Source: Phallusia fumigata
Lineage: Eukaryota > Chordata > Ascidiacea > Phlebobranchia > Ascidiidae
Assembly (NCBI GenBank): GCA_008931825.1
Contig: QXVZ01020756.1
Location: forward strand, 1-64,000
Direction: 5' to 3'
Length of the DNA: 64,000 nt
Shown: one piece after another, positions 55,942 to 64,000 of the stretch
Layout of the letters: every line of letters starts with the position of its first letter
How positions within the stretch are numbered: position 1 is the first letter of the stretch
Notes under the pieces: model-generated
Databases searched by the model: none
Told to the model about the DNA's origin: nothing
Seen by the model: the letters and a program-made list of their open reading frames with translations, nothing else
Position numbers and translations under genes: made by a program

Positions 55942-58900
55942 CTGAGAAATAAAGTAACAGTTTCAAGCAAGGCTATCACTTTTTTAGCGACATCATGTTA
56001 TCGGGAAGAAACTGCCTAATATTGAAATGAAACATGTTTTTAGTAATGGGATTAATCAAGAAAGCTAAAGTATAGATATATTGATGTACTGAATGCAGTT
56101 TTTCTAGAATGTACTGAATACAGTTTCTGTTTTTTAGAAAACACGTTCTTAGTGTTCGGCCAGAGCTTAGTATCAGTAATAGTGATGCTTAGCCGGGATT
56201 TTGGCTAATGCAGCCAATATTTAAACCAATCGCTATTGAACATAAAATGTTCGGTGAGTTATTTTGTACCGGTAGATTTTCCAGTTTTGTCCATATCGAA
56301 TCCCTTGTTTTGTGCGATTTCCTCCTGCGCTGAATCGAACGAAACTTTCTGAACTTGCTGTCCCTCCTTCTCCTGTTTCGCTGCGTCTTGTGGGTGATGA
56401 AACACGTACAGATGGTTGGAACCAAACATTACCCTGGAAACAAAGTTGATGTTGGTTTCTTGAGCCGAGTGTTTGTTTTTTGTTTGTTTCCTAAACTGGG
56501 CGAAAAATGTCAGTGTTTGTTTGGCTGAGCTCTGAGCATCCTTATGTTAATGCATATGATTCGACCAAGCGTAGAGCCCTATGATATCAATATCAATGAC
56601 GTAACAAAAAAACTTGTTTAATCAAAAACTAATAAAAAGTTGCTCGGGTTTCACTTCGCGGACAGGTACGTTTGAACATCGAGACCCGTTAATTAAAGGA
56701 AGAAGCGTTCGATTATTTTGAGTCATACTTTAGATTTATTTTTGCTTTTCATTATGGTTAGCGGCTTTTTTGTCAAGCACCGCGCATCAAAATCGCTACT
56801 CGTGACGTTTTTACTGATTCCTGCAATACATTTTAAACCGTTTCCGCTCTTTAGCCAAACCCAAAAGTGCCTAATTTCGTAGCAAATCAACTGACAAAGG
56901 ATTTGCTGAAAGCAACAACACTACATTGTGATCAATTGCAACATAAACTACATGCTACACATTAAGGCAGGCCAGGATTATCTGCCATTGATGTGCCAGG
57001 GATTTTTAACCCAGCATTAAGAATTATCAGAAAGTACCAATGATTGACCAAATAGGTTTCAACCGTTTTGAATCATCTGTATCATACATGTTTAAATGTG
57101 TCAAGCAACGCGGTGATAAGGTCGTTTGTTAATTTCCTCTCTGAATATTCCCTCTAACTTGTGAAGGGATAGTAATCTTTGAGTAAATTGACAATTTTTT
57201 ACCTGTCCCCGAGATCTGAGTTTGAAACTCACTGTCGCGCAAAAACATGGCGGTTAACTCACCTTGGCAGTTATGCACCCATAATCTATGACGTCAGCAA
57301 GTACACTTACCTGTCATTGTGACGCAACTCGGTGCGTTCTGTAATCGCCTTCCCGTTCACGAGAAGTTTCCCGTGAGCTTCGTGAGGCGTGAGATAAATT
57401 AATCGGTTCGCATCGTTCTCGATCAACGCATGATCGCTCTGCACACTGAAAGAGCATTTGAAACACTTTTATTGCCATACATACTAACAAAGCAAAGGTA
57501 CAGAAAATCGTAAAACCACAATTGTTAAGTAAACCACTGGCTTTTAACAGTGGACATGAGGATTTGTCGATAATTGGGTGTGCCGTACACGGTACAGCAG
57601 AAACTTGCAGCACTTGACTAAATATGCAACGATTCTGACGTTTATGTTTACAGTGGTTCTCGAACTTTTTAAACTTTTTTCTTAACGATCCCCCTGCACT
57701 TTTTTCGGTGACTCGTTTTTTGACACCACTAAAAAACACTAGAATTAATTTCACTCGGATACAATTCAGCAACGCTTTGTCTGTGCCACAGCGACGTTAA
57801 TTGTTACCTGTGATATCACAAAGCAGCATTGCGCAGCGGTGTCACAACGGGCGCAAGCAAAGCTGCACATGATTCGTACATTCATCAACTGAAAGAGGCT
57901 ACAAACGTTTCGCGGTCCCCCTAAAATCGCGTTACAGCCCCCAACGGGACAGCGGGGGGCCCACTTTGAGAACAACTGGCAAAAAACAATGCCCACAAGC
58001 GTTTTAAAGTAAGTCAAGAAACCAACGAATTTTGTTTTTGAAAAGTTTCGACTGATTTACCACGAATTCTAAAAAGTCCTATTCTTCGCCATGGATCCTT
58101 TTTTGTGGGTAAGTACTGTTTAAAGATTCAAACATTTTACTTAGCAAAAACCACAAGGCTATCTCACCTCAACCCCTTAAGGACGATGGTTGCAGGTTCC
58201 ACGTTCCCGACACTTGAGTTGCCGGGAGGTGTGAAGTGAACAATCATCCCAGTAAGCATTGGGTCCTCGTTCAAGTTCCACAAGTGGGGTGTTGTTTTCT
58301 TTGCTTCCTGTGAAAAAGTTGTAAGCGAGTGATGCCGGATTGTTCGAAATCACCTTAAGGAGGGAGAAGTGTAATATTTTTTTTCACAAAAGTGGATTTA
58401 AAAAAGAAGAAAAAGTGAAAAACAAGCAATTTGCCTTTTTGCGCGGGAAATGAGTAATTTGCTGTGTTGCTGTATGGAAAACTAACCATTATTAAACAAT
58501 TAGGAATGCTTTGTAACTGAATCGGCGACAGTGAGTCCCAACAAAAATTTTAAAATAACTTTAACGATATATAACGCAAAGAAAATAGATAACTAATAAA
58601 AAATAACCTGTTTTTGTCTTTCATCCATCAGAAGTTGATATTTTTCCTTCTCCTGATCCTCCAACCTCTGCTGCCACGTTCTGTTCATATTTTCCATCTC
58701 TTCCTGACTTCTGAGCAACTAAAAACACAAAAACATCATCATCGGGCCTTTAAGGATGTAACAACCATTACAAGCCCAACCATGATATTTAGTTTTTGAT
58801 CTCGCCGATAATGTAGACCTAAATTTTGTTTTCAGTTTTTGAATAACTGAACAAAATTTAACATTACCTACTTTATTTAAACTTGTCGGGAAACTTTGTT

Positions 58901-61900
58901 TAATTTTAAAACTGTAGACCTCTTTCTACATACATAACCGGGCGAATAATAATAAACCTGTAAATACGGAGGTGGACTTTTCAATCCCGTGAATCTATGT
59001 AGTACCCTCGAAAGCAACCACGTAAACCATGCCGCTAAGTGGCGACAAAGAGCGCGCAAACAATGTACGGCCTTTCAATCGGTCAGCGGTTTTGGAATGT
59101 CGAGTCACAGACGATTACACAGAAGTTAAAGCTACTGAGCAACGCAAACAGAAACACAAAACCTCACATCTTCTTGTTGCTGTTTTCTCAGCGCCTCCAC
59201 CTCTTCGGGGGAAATCCCCTGAACCACTACCGTCCCGGATTCTTGATTTTTTAACATTTCTGTCGAAAAAACGTAAATTAAATGCTGCAACGTAACTGCG
59301 TCTTAGAAACCATTTAAACATGCGTTTAAAACTTACGACAACTCACATTTGATGCAGGTTTTGCAGGTTTATGACCAAAAGAGCAACACCATGGCATTAT
59401 TTTTTTGTCATGCGCATTGTCGTTACAAGACAGCATACATAAATGCATATTAAGTTTGTAGAAGGCCAAGTTGCAGATTTTTTTTGAAATCCTACTTTGG
59501 AATAACCTATTTACAAGACGTTTACAATGCAATGCAATTTATTTATGACAGTCCTTAACAGGAGACAAAAAAATAACCGGCCTATGCAGTAAGGCCTGTC
59601 TTGCTACTTCTGTTAGGAAGGCTTTACTGTTATTACATCGTTATGTTGACCTTTGCAATCAAATCCAGTTCATATATCAATGTCAGTGAGTTGTTTAAAA
59701 AGCAGAGCAAACGGTAACAGGTGGCAAACCTAACATTGCGGCTTTGTGTAAATAGTTACCGAACCAACCAAAAATGTGGATAAGCACCGGCTTAATTACA
59801 AAGTCCAACACTCTACATGCTTCAGTCATTTGCTGGATGACTGTTATTCGCGCTTGACTGCACAAAGTTGGTTGATAAAGGTTGGTTTGAAGTACATATG
59901 TGGACCATGTTACTTGTTTTACTGCAGAAAAGTCTTTGTTAAGTATAAGCGTACACGTGACATTTAAAATGACAAACAAGAGTTTCTTTTGCCGTAATTA
60001 CTTGGTTTTACTTGAAAGAATATATTTGCATCAAAAATAAATTTCTTTGGCAAACGTCCGGTTTGTATTCAACCCGCGGTAGTCTATATTTTCAGACTAG
60101 TTGAGGTGACAAAGGCACAACAATGCGGACAACAACTGATAAATTGCATGATGCGCCAAGACTAAACGTATTTAGGAGTTGATGGTAAAAACAAAATCGC
60201 AAAAAGACGACCGCCTGTATTACCTTGGAGCCGTTTAATTTCGTCCTTCATTTCCCGAATTAATTTGTCCGTTGGGCTTTCGTTCACCACCGCTTTCGTT
60301 TTGATAGACTTCGCTCGGTCAGCAAATCGCAAAGTGGACAGAGTTTCTTCGTAATTAATGTCAGCTGGACTCAAGGCGGCAATCTTAGAACATAAACGAA
60401 CAAAGACAGTATTATGCATGAGAAAAGAGTTCAAAGATCAAATTTTGTATTAAAGATTTGATGCAATTGAAAATTATTCAGTTTAAAAAACTCGCATCTT
60501 AGGTTTGGGTTAAAACCTTTAAATAGGGCATTTGGTACAATTAAATGAATATTTAAAAAACAACTACACATAGGAGATTTAAACACACGTTTGGAAAGAT
60601 TACCGATTTCGTATGGATTCTGAAAAAAAACCATTTGGCCAGAAGTCAATACGGCCCATAGAAAGCATACCATAATAGTCTTGCTGTTTCCACCCAAAGC
60701 GTTTTTCAGCAACCGCGTAAGTGTGGAGTCGCGAAATGGGACGCTGACTTTTTTCCCATCCTGCATGTCTGCAAGCGCTTTAATGCAGTTTCCAAGGCAC
60801 AAGAGACTTTTATTAATCATTGAACCTTCTTTCAGTCGATCTCCGGTCGCGCCAGTGCTCTCAGCTCGTTCGCTACAGCGAAAACATATTAAGGTTTGGG
60901 TGATTGTTGTTTGAAACAATTAATTAAGTGCTGACCACACTACATTTGTTTTTGGGTTGTTTTTGTAACATGTCTATTTGTTTTATCTAAAAAAAACTGT
61001 AAAAACCATTCATTTGTTAACAAACGAAAATTCGTTGGAGAACCCTTTTACCCAAAACAGGATTTTCAATCCATTCTTTACACCATATCATTCTGAAAGA
61101 TTTGTTTATTCTGTCGAAACAGTAAAACGAGAACATTGCTGGGTGAAACTATAATGGTCGACTGTCCCGATTTAAACCCTGACATGTTGGGTTTAAGCTG
61201 TGCGCTGCGCTGTTACCACTTTGCTACAATCCAGGTTTTTTGCGACAATTGGCAGTTTATGTATCAATCATGTTATTTGTAATAAATTTATAATAGGTCA
61301 AAACATATAGTAGCTAAAATCGGACACAACACGTAAAAACGCGATCTGGCATAAGGTTAAACAGATGGCTTTAAATTGGGTTTCACAAGTAAATGACCAT
61401 ATTCAAGCTTAACTTTACAAACACGAACAACTGCCAGAGAGCTACACAAACGCATATGCATATGCACTGATGATTACAGCAACGAATGTTGAAACGTTTG
61501 CAATACAATGTAATCACTATTTACAGTCTCTTTGGCAGTTATGTTTTTAATTAGGTTAACTTTACGATTTTGCCATGTTATCAACAGAATTCTCCGGCCA
61601 AAAAAGTCTTGCGAAGTCAGTCACCTGCCAGCCAAGTCGACGAGGTTTATAATTGAAGTCTTGGTCATACTTTTGCCCACATCGTTTTTAGCTTTTTGTG
61701 CAAAGTTAATTGCTACAATGGTGTGCGCGCGGGAGCTGGTGGCATTCATGTTCGTCGCGGCCAGAGTTCGGTTCCTTGTCCCTTCAGCAATTCGGGCTTC
61801 GATGTTTGCATAACTGCTTACTGGCGACACCTGGAGGCCTTCAACTGCACGAAAATGTTTGGGATTTAATTTTGCTTTGTTTGTTACATGGGTTCCATCA

Positions 61901-64000
61901 AGTTATTATTGCCATTGTACTTTTTAATTAACATAAAATTATATGGCACTTTACTGATTTACACAGCAAAAACAGCTTATTGGAATACAAGCGCTTCGTT
62001 TTAGTTTTTAATCCAACCTCATTGGGGTTAGGCGACAGGGATATAAAGAAACAAAAATTTCTAAAAAAATAACTATTCACGTTTAAGGAGGGAAATTTGT
62101 GCTCACCATAAAATCCCTTCTGTTGGTGTTCACGTACTTTCAGACCCCCCTTCTTGAACGAGCTGACATTGAGTAGATCCTTGACCGTCTCATTGTAAAT
62201 CTCCAACATGGAAACCGAAACCTGGATACAACGTGCTTGAATTATTATCAAACAGAAGTGCTTACTTTCCAAAAAAGCAGGAGCGAGTAATAAAACGATA
62301 TCGCTTTGTGTTGATCTACAATAACCTTTAAACAGTAAATTACATTTGTCAAACAGCTGTACGTCGAGGAAATGTACCCAAAAAAACTTTGGATTTGTTT
62401 TTTTGAAAAAAACCACACAGCCATTTTATTAAATAAAGATGAAACCCAGAATCTAAATTAACTATTTAAAGCTGGTTCAAAGCTGGTTAACTGCAGCAAT
62501 AAAAGAATTTTAACAGCGTTTTAACGCACAGTCGAAAAATGTAAATCAGCTTTTGATTCGAAAAGTTATGACGTCACAATGCAGATTTTTTGTTGTGTTC
62601 CATTACTTGTGACATAAATATCTGCATTGTGACGTCATAACTTTCCGCATCAAAAGCTGATTTAAATTAAGAATGACAATAGATAATCGAATTTTGGACA
62701 AAAATGGCTCCTTGAGAACGTAACACATACCGCAGAAATCGTGGTTCGATCATTTACAATAAGCCTATTTTAGAGTGGGTGACAGATGGTAAAAGACGTT
62801 CAATATTTATCCTCGTAAGGTAGCTGTGTATTGACATTGTCAACACAAAACACCAGTCAATGTGTACAAAAAGGTTCAATGTTAATATCAGCCCGCAAGG
62901 TAGGCAAAATAGCGCCATAAATTTTCAGTCGCTATTAGAAATACATTTCCCTCTCTATCGTCTATTAGTTTTTTAATTTTTCGACCGCAATGTTACCGCG
63001 ACACTTTCGACCAGGAAACGTCTCGATGTAACTTGGCACAAAAAAAATTGGCTAAAACTGCGGAAACTTTCCCACAACTTGTGATTGATGTTAAAACACA
63101 GGTTGGGTGCCGCTGTTTGGCGTAATTTGAGCCACGGGTAACGACCCAGCGCTGTTCTCTGTCACTAAAACAAGAAGACAAAGAAGACAATAGCTGACTC
63201 ACAAACCCCGTGACATGTGTCAGTCATGTGACTGAGTAAGTTGGCAACGACAATTATTTTTGTTTTTTCACGGGTTCGAATCCCGATCAGGTTTTTTAAA
63301 GTCTGTATATAGGGCCGAGCGCCTCAGTCCATTCGACCAAGTCTTATCAACCAACTTTTTTTCACAGGGTTCGAGAACGTATCCCGATCAGTTTTTTATG
63401 TCTGTGTATGGGTCGAGCGCCTTGTGTCCATTCGACCTCGACCAATTTTAAGTTGCATTGTATAATTTGATGTTTTTTATGTTGTTTGCGCCGTTGGTTT
63501 TTGATTTTAATGTTGTGCTTGTACTTAACGTTTGCCGGAAGCACCTCCTTGCTAATTTTCAGGTTTGTTCTTTGCATCAACATTTTACCTGATATTCAGC
63601 TTCTTTTGATGCTTCGTCCGTTTGTTTTTTCTCATCTATTCCTTTAAACAGCTCTTCGCACGTAATAGGAATAATACCTAAAATTGATTTTTATCATTGT
63701 CAAGTCGACAAAAAAACTTTACTTAGCTCCATCGGAAATGATTCTATATCCTACTCTTCTCGCGATTCTTTACAAACACGGCTATCATTTTTAGCAGGTG
63801 GCGTATTAACTCGGCTTGTGACGCAACAATAGGCCCTTTACAGGTAACAATTGAATGATGTTTGTTACCGAATCGTACCTTTGTTCAGATTATATCCCAC
63901 CATGGAATAGGATTTGCCCGATCCGGTCTGACCATACGCAAACAATGAGCAGTTGAAACCTTTCCAAGCGTTTTCGAGAACTCCTTTGCCCAAATCGTCA
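52168..64000 (-). CDS. KIF28: KIF28/KLP6-like kinesin-3 with FHA domain (5' end outside window)
   Basis: Twenty-one exons on the minus strand give about 893 residues, entering from beyond 64000 and ending with taa at 52170-52168. The motor has P-loop GQTGSGKS followed by [12 protein letters not shown], the form I recall from KIF28P and KLP6. It also has the [13 protein letters not shown] helix, switch I NATSSRAH, switch [17 protein letters not shown], and [21 protein letters not shown]. Next come a short neck coil ([17 protein letters not shown]), an FHA domain and a kinesin-3-type region containing [10 protein letters not shown]. Family members move membrane cargo; KLP6 acts in cilia and mitochondria of worms. 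One intron seems to use a GC donor. The C-terminal end is ambiguous (see the alternative terminal exon). Confidence 0.88.
56270..58307 (-). CDS. KIF28: KIF28-like exons i-k: FHA domain
   Basis: Exons 58307-58168, 57445-57311 and 56433-56270. The sequence [19 protein letters not shown] opens the domain, HALIENDAN is the middle strand, and [17 protein letters not shown] is the FHA end, equivalent to the GNHHVFRF strand of KIF1/KIF13. The middle exon starts at the cag before tgtgcagagc; the alternative AG three codons in would break phase. A Glu/Gln-rich linker follows. Confidence 0.85.
57651..57978. mobile_element. hAT-type MITE without clear target duplication
   Basis: Ends CAGTGGTTCTCGAACTTTTT and CACTTTGAGAACAACTG are imperfect inverted repeats of the same style as the other hAT MITEs. 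The flanking 8-mers do not match, so it is older or rearranged. It lies in a KIF28-like intron. Confidence 0.6.
58608..59259 (-). CDS. KIF28: KIF28-like exons g-h: neck and short coiled coil
   Basis: Exons 59259-59168 and 58718-58608. The first reads [15 protein letters not shown] and then [13 protein letters not shown], ending at a gtgagg donor in phase 0. A donor five bases later would force a stop in the next exon. The second is charged coiled coil with [14 protein letters not shown]. This is the usual position of the kinesin-3 neck coil, before the FHA domain. Confidence 0.82.
60224..64000 (-). CDS. KIF28: KIF28-like exons a-f: motor domain (first part missing)
   Basis: Exons: 64000-63879 (cut by the window edge), 63677-63589, 62221-62107, 61844-61625, 60872-60671, 60383-60224. 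They carry the P-loop [19 protein letters not shown], the LEIYNE helix, [14 protein letters not shown] (switch I), LVDLAG (switch II, split over an intron) and [15 protein letters not shown]. Phases close across every junction. All ATP-site motifs are intact. Confidence 0.92.
61160..61230 (-). repeat. tRNA-derived SINE-like fragment
   Basis: On the minus strand an A-box-like tagcaaagtggtaac is followed by a B-box-like gggtttaaatcggg at a tRNA-like distance. It lies in a KIF28-like intron. No intact cloverleaf was found. Confidence 0.35.
62543..62663. repeat. Near-perfect inverted repeat (about 47-bp arms)
   Basis: Arms beginning aaatcagcttttgattcg and ending gcatcaaaagctgattt share the centre-proximal atgacgtcacaatgcag. 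The loop is about 30 bases. It is probably a small foldback MITE in a KIF28-like intron. Each arm includes a CRE-like tgacgtca, which may be incidental. Confidence 0.75.
63260..63450 (+). repeat. Tandemly duplicated repeat with tRNA B-box-like motif
   Basis: The words gggttcgaatcccgatcag (63272-63290) and ggttcgagaacgtatcccgatcag are each followed by a related tail (gtctgtatatagggccgagcgcc and gtctgtgtatgggtcgagcgcc). The two units are about 95 bp apart. Probably a SINE tail duplicated in tandem, in a KIF28-like intron. Confidence 0.45.

Noticed and set aside
59163-59168. Alternative donor of the KIF28-like neck exon five bases downstream
   Set aside because: It would put the next exon into a frame with a stop; the gtgagg donor keeps it open.

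Overview
This is a eukaryotic, animal-type window. It is AT-rich and intron-dense, with many short GT-AG introns, and most of its ORFs are repeat or antisense shadows. The best guess for the organism is a tunicate (Ciona-like ascidian). This is an inference from compact introns, an astacin/antistasin/TSP1 mosaic protein and a KIF28-type kinesin; it is not proven. No prokaryotic genes, rRNA or CRISPR arrays were seen, and no convincing retrovirus-like or other virus-like element was recognised.

Three multi-exon genes account for the coding content. For each I followed splice sites and codon phase from exon to exon. Gene A (plus, about 52-15096, 15 exons, 977 codons as modelled) is a type II membrane-anchored astacin-family metalloprotease. 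It has an antistasin-like cysteine module, a long Ser/Thr/Gly/Tyr repeat tail, two thrombospondin type 1 repeats and three calcium-loop (VCBS/FG-GAP-like) repeats. Gene B (minus, 48065 down to 17433, 53 exons, about 3416 aa) is a complete CENP-E-type mitotic kinesin: N-terminal motor, very long coiled coil including one 4.1 kb exon, and a C-terminal CaaX box CKNQ. Gene C (minus, from the right edge down to about 52168, 21 exons visible) is a KIF28/KLP6-like kinesin-3 with an FHA domain; its first ~90 residues lie outside the window. B and C are head-to-tail on the same strand, so the right three quarters is a two-kinesin cluster.

Repeats shape the rest. The left 22 kb holds at least nine copies or fragments of one unclassified interspersed family, some split by later insertions. 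One copy contains an expanded 102-bp higher-order minisatellite. hAT-type non-autonomous elements with exact 8-bp target duplications sit at 828-1381, 2306-2514, 12648-12834, 15351-17114 and 38371-38704; the 15351-17114 element contains a nested copy of the unclassified family. A 26-bp minisatellite lies beside an exon of gene B.

Two places look like assembly joins. A 178-bp perfect palindrome and a direct copy flank a single N at 36835. A near-identical 1.44 kb direct duplication carrying exon 1 of gene B flanks a single N at 48941. A 103-base gap lies at 14287-14389. Points most worth a second look are the architecture and Met-turn change of gene A, the CaaX ends of both kinesins (one only a candidate), two likely GC-AG introns, a tandemly multiplied exon in the CENP-E tail, and an E2F-like site upstream of the CENP-E start.
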